From: Halostreptopolyspora alba
GTDB taxonomy: Bacteria > Actinomycetota > Actinomycetes > Streptosporangiales > Streptosporangiaceae
Assembly: GCA_003725585.1 (NCBI GenBank)
Contig: RJMB01000022.1
Span: 1 to 64,000 of the forward strand
Reading direction: 5' to 3'
Length of the DNA stretch: 64,000 nucleotides
In this document: positions 10,308 to 20,131 of the stretch, piece after piece
Numbering within the stretch: position 1 is the stretch's first letter
Layout of the letters: every line of letters begins with the position of its first letter
Notes under the pieces: generated by a model
What the model was told of the DNA's origin: nothing
What the model saw: the letters and a program-made list of their open reading frames with translations, nothing else
The model's database searches: none
Program-made: the position numbers and the translations under genes

Positions 10308-10316
10308 CCGCGGGGC

Positions 10317-11525
10317 TCACCCTCCCCGGATACCACGGGCCACCCCCAACGGGGGCGCCTCCCACGCGGCGATCGCCCCCAGTTGGCGGGTGGCCACGTC
10401 GAACGGCAACCGTCCAACCAGGGCGGCCGCGGCCCAACGCGCCCGCGTGGCCGCCCGCGACTCACGGTGGACGAGCCGGCCCAGCCGGGCCGAGCGCCGG
10501 ATCACCGTCGAGGTACGCTCCAGCCGGTCGGCGGTGTAGCCGTGTACCGTGCGTACGACGTCCGAGCCCTCGCGTACCGCGTGCGCCAGCACCACCGCGT
10601 CCTCGAGCGCCTGACAGGCCCCCTGGCCCAGACTGGGGGTCATGGGGTGCGCGGCGTCCCCGACCAGCACCGCCCTTCCCCGGTGCAGCACCGACAGTGG
10701 CCGGTTCAGGTGGAAGATGTCGTTCCGCAGTAGTGTCCGGGGGGTCGCCGCGGCGAGCAGCTCGGGAATCGGGGTGTGCCAGTCGCCGAACCGCCGGAGC
10801 GTCTCGGCTCGCTCGTCCACGAAGAGCGTCCCCGGCGGCACCGCCGCGGTGGCGTAGCAGTACACCTCACCGTCGGGCATGGGCAGCACCCCGACCACCC
10901 CGCCGCTCCCCCAGGTCTCACCGGCGGAGACCCCGCCCTCGAGGGCTGGCACCACGGCCCGCCACACCGTGAATCCGGCGTGCGCGGGACCCTGATGGGC
11001 GGGGAACAGCCGGGAGCGCACCGCCGACCGTAGACCGTCAGCGACGACCACCAGATCGGCCTCCAGCTCACCCCGCGAAGTGGCGGCCCGGGCCGGGGTG
11101 TCCGGGCCTCCCACGGCGATGTCGTGGACCGTGGTCCCCAGGCTCAGCGAGTCGGGCGGCAACCGGTCCGCCAGAATACGCACCAGGTCAACCCGCTGCA
11201 TCACGACGAACGGGGCGCCGAAGCGCCGGCGGATCCGCGCCGGGTCCAGGCGCAGCAGCCACCGGCCGTCCGGGTTCCGGATCCCCATGCTGTCGAGGCG
11301 GACCGACCAGGCGTGAACCTCGTCGACGACACCGAGCGCGTCCAGCGCCCGGAGCGCGTTCGGCGCCAGGGCGATCCCCGAACCGACCGGTGCCGGCGAC
11401 ACGGACCGCTCCGCGACGGTGACCGCCCACCCCTGCCGATGCAGCGCCAGGGCAGTTGCCAGTCCCGAGATCCCGCCGCCCGCGACGAGCGCGTGCCGGG
11501 TTCCCATACCGCCATCATCCGTCAC
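10317..11525 (-). CDS. FAD-dependent monooxygenase (paralog A)
   Basis: This 402-residue group A flavoprotein monooxygenase of the PHBH/salicylate-hydroxylase fold should use NAD(P)H and O2 to hydroxylate an unknown aromatic or polyketide-like substrate. It has the FAD motif GGGISGLATALALHRQGW, the DLVVVADGLRSAVR (DG) motif and the VLVGDAAHPMTPSLGQG (GD) motif. A start at the second Met (11507) would give the usual short N-terminus, so the first six residues are doubtful. It resembles the gene at 11973 throughout and looks like an old tandem duplicate of it. No biosynthetic partner genes flank it. Confidence 0.85.
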   Translation of the reverse strand: MTDDGGMGTRHALVAGGGISGLATALALHRQGWAVTVAERSVSPAPVGSGIALAPNALRALDALGVVDEVHAWSVRLDSMGIRNPDGRWLLRLDPARIRRRFGAPFVVMQRVDLVRILADRLPPDSLSLGTTVHDIAVGGPDTPARAATSRGELEADLVVVADGLRSAVRSRLFPAHQGPAHAGFTVWRAVVPALEGGVSAGETWGSGGVVGVLPMPDGEVYCYATAAVPPGTLFVDERAETLRRFGDWHTPIPELLAAATPRTLLRNDIFHLNRPLSVLHRGRAVLVGDAAHPMTPSLGQGACQALEDAVVLAHAVREGSDVVRTVHGYTADRLERTSTVIRRSARLGRLVHRESRAATRARWAAAALVGRLPFDVATRQLGAIAAWEAPPLGVARGIRGG

Positions 11526-11619
11526 GAACGCACCGATGACCTAGCGGAACACGCCCCAGGGAGGTAACGGCGCGGGTAGGCGCGGCGAGCGAACCAGCGC
11601 GCCACCCGAAGGTTCCCCG

Positions 11620-11972
11620 CTCGGGTGCCGCCGGGGTTCTGGAGGACCCGCAGGCGCGGGAGCGAGGAACGAGCGACCAGCGCCACAGGGTCCGAAGGTT
11701 CCCGGATCCCAGGCACCCGAGCCAGCGAGCGCCAGCGAGCCGAGGAGACACCGCTCGGGTGCCGCCGGGGTTCTGGAGGACCCGCAGGCGCGGGAGCGAG
11801 GAACGAGCGACCAGCGCCGGAGGGTCCGAAGGTTCCCGGATCCCAGGCACCCGAGCCAGCGAGCGCCAGCGAGCCCAAAAAACACCAACGAGCGACCTCA
11901 CCGCAGGACCCGAAGGTTCCCGGCCCCCAGGCACCCGAACGGGCGAGCGCCAGCGAGCCCAAAAAACACCAC
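11620..11972 (+). repeat. Tandem cluster of the dispersed repeat (two full units, one partial)
   Basis: Unit 1 (11620-11721) and unit 2 (11754-11855) are each 102 bp and nearly identical, with a 134-bp period. Each begins CTCGGGTGCC and ends with its reverse complement GGCACCCGAG, so a unit has 10-bp terminal inverted repeats. A third, 5'-truncated unit runs from about 11889. Every unit is followed by a tail containing GAGCGCCAGCGAGCC, which in units 2 and 3 runs on into an A-rich stretch. Related copies lie at 37910-38049 and 21-60. The frames running through it encode only low-complexity repeats, so I do not call it coding. It could be a REP/MITE-like element or a structured RNA. Confidence 0.85.
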
Positions 11973-13145
11973 CTACCCCACCCCGGGTGGGTGCCAGTCG
12001 TCGATCGGCCGGACGTAGCGCGCCAGCAGACCGGGTGCCAGCCGCCCGGCGAGGCCCGCGGCGGCGTCACGCAACCCGACGAGCATCGGAGAGTCGCTCT
12101 GCACCGCCTCGGCGAGCTGCGCCGAGCGCTGCACCATGGCCGTCGTGCGCGGCAACCGGGTGTCGGTGTAGGACTGCAACGCGGTCGGCACGTAGGCCAT
12201 TGACCCGGCCACGTGGTGCGCCAGCACCACCGCGTCCTCGATGGTCTGCCCGACTCCCTGCCCCAGAGTGGGCACCATGGCGTGGGCGGCGTCGCCCAGC
12301 AGCGCCACCCGCCCCTTGTGGTAGGCGGGCAATGGGGTGTCCACGTGCCACAGGTCGCTACGCGTCACCGACTCCGGGGGCGCCGCCGCGAACATGTCGG
12401 GGATCGGGTGGTGCCAGCCCTCCAGCCGCCGCGCCAGCTCCGCCTTCTCGTCCCGGGCCGCACCGCCCGCCGAGACGTTACCGGTGGTGTAGCAGTACAC
12501 CTCGTCACCGGGAAGCGGCAGCACCCCGGCGACACCGCCCGGCCCCCAACTCTCCCCGAACTCCACGGACAGCTCGCTCGGCCGCGCCACGATGGCGTGC
12601 CAGCAGGTGGCCCCCGTGTAGACCATCCCCGGATGCTCCAGGAACAGCATCGGCCGGACGGTCGAACGGACCCCGTCGGCCACCACCACCAGGTCCGCGC
12701 TCAGCTCCCCGGAGTCGGTTCCCACCCGGGCCAGTTGGCGTGTGTCGCCCGGCTCCACACTGCTGACAGTGGTGGCGACACGCAGCGCACCCTGGGGAAG
12801 TCGTCCCAACAGCGAACGGTGCAGCTCGGTGTGGCGGATCACACACACCGGGTCGCCGAATCGGCTCTCCGCCTCGGCGGCTCCCGTGCGCACGATCCAC
12901 CGGCCGTCCCTGCGGCGGATCGCCGCGGCACCGTGCCGCGCGGAACGCGCGCGGACATCGGCACCGGCTCCGAGCGCGTCGAGGCCGCGCAGCGCGTTGG
13001 GCGCGAGAGCCATTCCGAAGTCGTCCGGTTCGGCCACGGGAGCCCGCTCACAGATGGTCACCGCCCACCCTCTGCGGTGCAGGGCCAACGCGGCGGTCAG
13101 CCCGCCGATACCACCCCCGACCACTGCGGCGTGCGGCTGTGCCAT
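11973..13145 (-). CDS. FAD-dependent monooxygenase (paralog B)
   Basis: This 390-residue flavoprotein monooxygenase is a paralog of the gene at 10317. It has FAD motif VVGGGIGGLTAALALHRRGW, central DLVVVADGVRSTVR and ALLGDAAHAMVPTLGQG, the same three landmarks at the same spacing. It probably hydroxylates a different substrate, since the middle beta-sheet region that shapes the substrate pocket differs most. Both genes read on the minus strand, and the repeat cluster lies exactly between them. No SARP, PKS or transporter gene is nearby to suggest a pathway. Confidence 0.85.
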   Translation of the reverse strand: MAQPHAAVVGGGIGGLTAALALHRRGWAVTICERAPVAEPDDFGMALAPNALRGLDALGAGADVRARSARHGAAAIRRRDGRWIVRTGAAEAESRFGDPVCVIRHTELHRSLLGRLPQGALRVATTVSSVEPGDTRQLARVGTDSGELSADLVVVADGVRSTVRPMLFLEHPGMVYTGATCWHAIVARPSELSVEFGESWGPGGVAGVLPLPGDEVYCYTTGNVSAGGAARDEKAELARRLEGWHHPIPDMFAAAPPESVTRSDLWHVDTPLPAYHKGRVALLGDAAHAMVPTLGQGVGQTIEDAVVLAHHVAGSMAYVPTALQSYTDTRLPRTTAMVQRSAQLAEAVQSDSPMLVGLRDAAAGLAGRLAPGLLARYVRPIDDWHPPGVG

Positions 13146-13417
13146 CGAACAGGCGCGGGGCCGTCATCGGCGCCCGCCGAGAGCGACCCCACTCCCTCCC
13201 CTCTGGTGGTGTGCCCGGGTACGCCATCCCCGACCACCGGTCGGGAGGGACTCCACCCCGCCCCGGGGAAGCGAGTGGCGCGGGCACGGGAGGCCGCGGC
13301 GCGCCGGTCGGTCGTGGGACGCCCTCAGCCTAGAGCCGCCCGCCCGGGCGCGTCACGAATTCGAGGACAATCGTGGCCGGCCACGTCGCACCCGCCGGGC
13401 CGCGGCCGGCGTACCCG

Positions 13418-15304
<1,887 letters not shown>

Positions 15305-15424
15305 GCGAGTGTCTCGATCTCACTTGGGTGGGAGGAGCCGCGACTCCCGCGGCTGCCCATCAGTCTATGCGGTCATTACCCGGTTCCCGAGAGACGAGCA
15401 GGTCATGGGGCCACGGTGGCTGGG

Positions 15425-15844
15425 TCAGCCCCGCAGCTGCGCGCGGACGTCGTCGACGAACGGCAGGTCGGCCGGCAGCCAGTCGACGTCGTCGAGCGCG
15501 TCGACCTTCAGCCAGCGCAGCGTGAGGTGTTCCAGCGGCACCGGGTCGCCGTCGAGGAGCTCGGCGGTCCACACCCGCAGCACGGCCGGGGGTGAACCCT
15601 CCCGGCGCGCGTAGACGCTGTCACCGCCGATCCGCCGCAGCGGGCGGACCAGCACGCCGAGCTCCTCCTGACACTCGCGTACCAGGGCGTCGGTGTCGGT
15701 CTCGCCGGGGTCGACCTTGCCTCCCGGGAACTCCCATCGGCCGCGCATGTATGACGGGCTGGCGCGCTGGGCCGCGAGAACGGCGCGTTCACGGATGATG
15801 GCCGCGCCGACGACGATCTGGGGAGCTGTCACGGCCACCAACAT
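15425..15844 (-). CDS. NUDIX hydrolase (MutT-like)
   Basis: This 139-residue pyrophosphohydrolase probably cleans 8-oxo-dGTP or a related nucleotide. The full Nudix box GX5EX7REUXEEXGU is visible in [20 protein letters not shown] followed by LGV, positions about 40-62. ATG 15844 is chosen because the conserved VVGAAII strand begins about ten residues later; longer in-frame versions add unconserved sequence. It lies 120 bases upstream of typA on the same strand. The substrate is not determinable from sequence. Confidence 0.85.
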   Translation of the reverse strand: MLVAVTAPQIVVGAAIIRERAVLAAQRASPSYMRGRWEFPGGKVDPGETDTDALVRECQEELGVLVRPLRRIGGDSVYARREGSPPAVLRVWTAELLDGDPVPLEHLTLRWLKVDALDDVDWLPADLPFVDDVRAQLRG

Positions 15845-16121
15845 TAGCGGCCCCGGCCGCCACGCGGGCCCAAACCCTCGATGTTCACGGCGATGCGAGG
15901 CGCACGGCCGATACCTCGAGCACGAGGCGGCCCCCGAGTGAACCCCCATCCGAACGTCCGTAACCGGGGCCGTTCGTTCCGGGGCCGGGGCGGGTGTCCG
16001 CGCGCGCTCCGGCGAATCGGGTCCGTCCCGCCGGACCGGTCGATACGGTTTCGTCAGGCGGGATCAAAGGCACGGGCACAGTAGTCGGGCGCGGGGCCGA
16101 AACGAGCGGGGGTGGGGGCGC

Positions 16122-16436
16122 GTGCCGGGGCTTGACGGCCTGAGAGGAGCGACGCTGCTGGGCGTCTGGGTGGACGCGGCCGCGCACCATGTCACGATCA
16201 CGCTACGCACCGGGGACGCCGGAAACACCGTCGACCACAACCTGGTGTTGGAAGGAGTCACGGACTTCAGCTTCTTCAACGAGAACCCCACACCGTGGCC
16301 GGGCGCCGAGATCAGTGACATCCGCTCCCAGCACGACCCCGACACGCTGCGCCTGGACTTCACCTTCGGCAGCGACACCGCAGGTATCACGGTGACCTGC
16401 GCCAAACTCGTCACGCACCGGACCAGGTCCGGTTAG
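16122..16436 (+). CDS. Small protein of unknown function
   Basis: This 104-residue protein has a GTG start at 16122 behind a G-rich Shine-Dalgarno-like stretch. The composition is beta-rich and acidic, with aromatic FSFFNENPTPWPGAEISDI in the middle and a single cysteine in ITVTCAKL near the end. It has no signal peptide or membrane helix. The general look recalls small YxiG- or immunity-like proteins of actinomycetes, but I do not recognise the family. It is flanked by long non-coding stretches on both sides. Confidence 0.55.
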   Translation: MPGLDGLRGATLLGVWVDAAAHHVTITLRTGDAGNTVDHNLVLEGVTDFSFFNENPTPWPGAEISDIRSQHDPDTLRLDFTFGSDTAGITVTCAKLVTHRTRSG

Positions 16437-16508
16437 CGACCCGGAATACGGGTCGCCGAACCCGGCCCCACGCGCGGGTGCTCTCCCGACCGCGCATCAC
16501 GCGAGAGT

Positions 16509-16542
16509 CCTCGGGCGCCGGTGGGGCCACCGGCGCCCGAGG
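16509..16542. terminator. Perfect 16-bp hairpin
   Basis: CCTCGGGCGCCGGTGG (16509-16524), two bases GG, then the exact reverse complement (16527-16542). It lies 72 bases after the stop at 16436 and is the strongest hairpin I noticed in the window. It is most simply a factor-independent terminator lacking a T-run. Confidence 0.65.
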
Positions 16543-17138
16543 GGCCGACACTCTTCGGGGGGAGTGGAAAGAGCGTCAGCGTCCCGGGAAGTCGGCTGGG
16601 TCTTGGCCGCTCTCGGCGCCGAGACGAACTCCCACGGGGCGACTGCGGCGATGCACCGGCCGAGGCGCACCGCCCGGCCCACTGAGCTGATTCCGTCCCG
16701 CTCGCTGAGTCACGAGAGTGACCCTATTCATACGGAGGCGACCTTGGGGCGAGAATTCGAGAAAAACGCGCGTAGCGTAGTGCTCCGGGAACCGCCGGCC
16801 ACCCGTTCTCGTGGACACCCCGGGGGGCGTGGGGCGCCGTTCGGTGACGGCGGTTCCCGGCCTGGCCCTCTCCGCACCTGGGGAGGCGACCGGGTGAGAG
16901 GGCCACCGCCGCATGGGACCAGGAGGGGCGGCCCCGCGTGGCGGCAAACCCACCGTAGAGGAGTCCGCGTCCGAATTCATTCGTGCTTCGACACGAAGAT
17001 TTCCGAGAAATATGACCAATCACGGCAGCCCGACCCCGACCGTCGGTCACGACGAACCGCGAAGTCATTGAATATGCAATAAACGCATAACCGTTTCGGG
17101 TGGATTTCCCGAACCCCCGACGGGCACGGGTCCACACC
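16543..17138. other. Intergenic stretch without a convincing gene
   Basis: Nothing here is clearly coding. A strong Shine-Dalgarno (GGAGG at about 16734) precedes TTG 16744, which opens 112 codons, but the product is an Arg/Pro/Gly-rich sequence typical of spurious high-GC frames. Positions 16970-17100 are AT-rich and contain short inverted repeats (CGTGCTTCGACACG), as a promoter or small RNA gene might. Both neighbouring genes read toward this gap. Confidence 0.4.
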
Positions 17139-19391
17139 TCAGCGGACGAGCCGGTGCGCCAGAGCGGTGTACCGACGCCCCGCCGTGGCGTTGCGCACCG
17201 CCTGCGCGATGGCCTTGCGCGAACCGACCAGCACCACCAGGCGCTTCGCCCGGGTGATCGCGGTATAGAGCAGGTTGCGCTGCAGCATCATCCAGGCGCT
17301 GGTGGTGACCGGGATCACGACAGCGGGGTACTCGCTGCCCTGGGACCGGTGCACGGTCATGGCGTAGGCGTGCACCAGCTCGTCGAGTTCGGCGAAATCG
17401 TAACCGATGTCCTCGTCCTCGTCAGTGCGCACCGTGACCTGCTGCTCGTCGTGGTCGATGCCGGTGAGGACCCCCAGCGTCCCGTTGAAAACCCCGTTGG
17501 CCCCTTTCTCGTAGTTGTTCCTGATCTGGGTTACCTTGTCGCCGACCCGGAAGACCCGGCCGCCGAACCGCCGTTCCGCCACCCCCTCGCGGGAAGGGGT
17601 GAGCGCCCCCTGCAGCAAGGTGTTGAGGTTTCCGGCGCCGGCCGGGCTGCGGTGCATCGGGGTGAGCACCTGGATGTCACGGCGCGGGTCGAGGCCGAAC
17701 TTGCGCGGGGCGCGGTTGGCGACGACGTCCACGGTCACCTCCGCGGCCCGCTCGGCGTCGTCGCACGGGAACAGGAAGAAGTCGGCCATGTCGTCCAGCA
17801 ACGGCGGCTTGCCGGAGTTGACCCGGTGCGCGTTGGTGACGACGCCGGACTGCTGCGCCTGCCGGAAGATGTGGGTGAGGCGAACGTTGGGGATCGGGGC
17901 GTTCTCGCCGCCGTCGTCGGTCGCGAGCAGGTCCCGTAGCACCTGACCGGCGCCCACCGAGGGAAGCTGGTCGACGTCGCCGACGAGCAGCAGGTGCGCC
18001 CCCGGCGGGACGGCCTTGGCGAGCTTGTTGGCGAGCAGCAGGTCGAGCATGGACGCCTCGTCGACCACCAACAGGTCGCAGTCGAGCGGTCGGTCGCGGT
18101 CGTAGGAGGCGTCTCCCCCGGGTTTGAGCTCCAACAGCCGGTGTACCGTGGACGCCTCGTGCCCGGTGAGCTCGGTGAGCCGCTTGGCCGCCCGGCCTGT
18201 GGGCGCGGCGAGGACGATCTTCGCTCGCTTGGCGGCGGCGAGCGTGATCACCGAGGACACGGTGAACGACTTGCCGCACCCCGGCCCCCCGGTGAGGACC
18301 GCGACCCTGCTCGTGAGTGCCAACCTGACCGCCGCCTGCTGCTCCTCGACGAGGTCGGTGCCGGTGCGGCTCCGCAGCCACCCCAGGGCCGTGTCCCAGT
18401 CCACACCCGAGAACACCGACATCCGGTCGCTGTCACAGTTGAGCAGGGTGCGCAGCTGCGTGGCGAGCGAGGTCTCGGCCCGGTGGAACGGGACGAGGTA
18501 CACGGCGGTGCGCGGCTCCCCGTCGGGTCCTGGCACGGACTCGGTCAGCACCCCCTCCTCCTCGACCAGCTCGGCCAGGCAGTCGATCACCAGGCCGGAG
18601 TCAACCTGCAGGATCTTCACCGCCTCGCTGATCAGCCGCTCCTCGGGCAGGTAGCAGTGGCCGTCGGAGGTGGACTCCGACAGGGTGAACTGGATGCCCG
18701 CCTTGACCCGCTGCGCGCTGTCATGGGGTATCCCCACCGACTGGGCGATGGTGTCGGCGGTCTTGAAACCGATCCCCCACACGTCGGTGGCGAGCTTGTA
18801 CGGCTCCTCACGCACCGTGCCGATGGCGGCGTCGCCGTACTTCTTGTAGATGCGCACCGCCAACGAGGTGGAGACCCCGATGCTCTGCAGGAAGACCATG
18901 ACCTCCTTGATGGCCTTCTGCTCCTCCCACGCCTCGGCGATCAGCCGGGTGCGTTTCGGCCCCAGGTTGGGCACCTCGATCAGGCGCTGCGGGTCCTCCT
19001 CGATGACGTCGAGCGCCCCGGCGCCGAAGTGGCCCACGATGCGTTCGGCCAGCCGCGGACCGATCCCCTTGACCAGCCCCGAACCGAGATAGCGGCGCAC
19101 CCCCTGGACCGTGGCTGGCAACACGGTCGTGTAGTTCTCCACCGTGAACTGCCGCCCGTACTGCGGGTGCGAACTCCAGCGGCCCTCCATCCGCAGCGAC
19201 TCGCCGGGATGGGCCCCCAGCAGCGCCCCGACCGCGGTGGTGAGCTCCCCGCCGCGACCGTCGTCGATCCGGGCGACGGTGTATCCGGTCTCCTCGTTGG
19301 CGTAGGTGATCCGTTCCAGTACCCCTTCGAGCACGGTCGGCCGGGGCCCGTTCCCGACCGGACCCGCCCGCCCGGTCCGCCCAGTTGCCAC
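17139..19391 (-). CDS. recD2: RecD2-like ATP-dependent DNA helicase
   Basis: This 750-residue SF1B 5'-3' helicase is of the stand-alone RecD2 type found in bacteria without RecBCD. The N-terminal OB-like part is followed by helix-hairpin-helix elements (NLGPKRTRLIAEAWEEQ and GIGFKTADTIA). Walker A is GGPGCGKSFT, Walker B VVDEASMLD, and motif VI AITRAKRLVVLVG. GTG 19391 is preferred because AAAGGGA lies just upstream; ATG 19424 would add 11 residues. Its likely role is DNA repair and replication-fork processing. Confidence 0.9.
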   Translation of the reverse strand: MATGRTGRAGPVGNGPRPTVLEGVLERITYANEETGYTVARIDDGRGGELTTAVGALLGAHPGESLRMEGRWSSHPQYGRQFTVENYTTVLPATVQGVRRYLGSGLVKGIGPRLAERIVGHFGAGALDVIEEDPQRLIEVPNLGPKRTRLIAEAWEEQKAIKEVMVFLQSIGVSTSLAVRIYKKYGDAAIGTVREEPYKLATDVWGIGFKTADTIAQSVGIPHDSAQRVKAGIQFTLSESTSDGHCYLPEERLISEAVKILQVDSGLVIDCLAELVEEEGVLTESVPGPDGEPRTAVYLVPFHRAETSLATQLRTLLNCDSDRMSVFSGVDWDTALGWLRSRTGTDLVEEQQAAVRLALTSRVAVLTGGPGCGKSFTVSSVITLAAAKRAKIVLAAPTGRAAKRLTELTGHEASTVHRLLELKPGGDASYDRDRPLDCDLLVVDEASMLDLLLANKLAKAVPPGAHLLLVGDVDQLPSVGAGQVLRDLLATDDGGENAPIPNVRLTHIFRQAQQSGVVTNAHRVNSGKPPLLDDMADFFLFPCDDAERAAEVTVDVVANRAPRKFGLDPRRDIQVLTPMHRSPAGAGNLNTLLQGALTPSREGVAERRFGGRVFRVGDKVTQIRNNYEKGANGVFNGTLGVLTGIDHDEQQVTVRTDEDEDIGYDFAELDELVHAYAMTVHRSQGSEYPAVVIPVTTSAWMMLQRNLLYTAITRAKRLVVLVGSRKAIAQAVRNATAGRRYTALAHRLVR

Positions 19392-19754
19392 GCGGTTCCC
19401 TTTCAGTCTCGCCGACACCCCCATGATGCCGGGCACCGGTGACCACACGGTGCCGGACGGGCGGTCGCACCCCGCCGCGGGGCGTTCGGGGCAACGCCCG
19501 TGTCCGTTTCGGGCCACGACCGGGACCGGACACGGGTGTGGACCCGGGTGTGGGCCGCGCGTCCGGGCAACTCCGGTGCGCGTATCGGCTGGTACGGCGG
19601 GCTCGCCACGCTCCCGCCGAAGGCACCGTGCACGCGTCGGGGCCACGGTGGTGGCTGCTACGGTCCGAAATCCGCCGATCACCGACAAGGCCCGCTCGCC
19701 GTCCCATGGGAGTGGGGCCGAGGTGTGCCGTCGAACTGGAACGGGAGTTGTCGA
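19392..19754. other. Divergent intergenic region recD2 / T7SS-like operon
   Basis: I see no gene. It contains a 7-bp inverted repeat GGCACCG-N9-CGGTGCC at 19431-19453 and short direct repeats CGGGTGTGG near 19540. A promoter for the gene at 19755 should lie in the last 100 bases; TACGGT at about 19659 is a possible -10. Confidence 0.35.
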
Positions 19755-20087
19755 TTGTCGGAGCACGAAGCGGGCGGCGACGTCAGCGAGATTTCCCCGA
19801 AAGCCAGGGAGGCCGCGCGGCTCGCGGACGCCATGAGCGGGCTGCGCACCGACTTCGAGGACGTCATCGGGGAGGCGATGACCGCGGCCGGCGAGCAGGA
19901 GTGCATCAAGGGCTACATCGACTTCCGCGAGAAGTACCTCGACGACGTCATCGAGGTGGAGAACCACGGAATGCGGTTCGCCGAGAACATCGACGCCGCG
20001 GGAGCGGAGATCGGTGAGGTGGACCGCGACTCCACCGACGGCTTCGACGGTGCCTGGCCCGGCCTGGAACGCGACATCCACTCCTAG
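19755..20087 (+). CDS. Small helical protein, EspC/WXG100-like
   Basis: This 110-residue acidic, alpha-helical protein starts at TTG 19755, seven bases after GGGAG. A GTG at 19725 is an alternative. It has two long helices separated near residues 45-60, no signal peptide, and a C-terminal GAWPGLERD. Size, helicity and the position before a large secreted-looking acidic protein resemble the small EspC/WXG100-type partners of type VII secretion substrates. No strict WXG motif is seen. It sits 44 bases upstream of the 732-codon gene, in what looks like one operon. Confidence 0.55.
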   Translation: MSEHEAGGDVSEISPKAREAARLADAMSGLRTDFEDVIGEAMTAAGEQECIKGYIDFREKYLDDVIEVENHGMRFAENIDAAGAEIGEVDRDSTDGFDGAWPGLERDIHS

Positions 20088-20131
20088 TACACCCACCAGG
20101 AGACCCGAGCTTTCCCCGCGAGGAGCCTTCC

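Noticed and set aside
11522..12070. Minus-strand frame with tandem SLALARSGAW-like repeats
   Set aside because: It is translation of the DNA repeat units. All frames are open there, and it overlaps the end of the monooxygenase gene.
16744..17082. TTG-started frame of 112 codons with a good Shine-Dalgarno
   Set aside because: The product is Arg/Pro/Gly-rich without domains and runs into the AT-rich patch. It was mentioned as a stretch to check, not called a gene.
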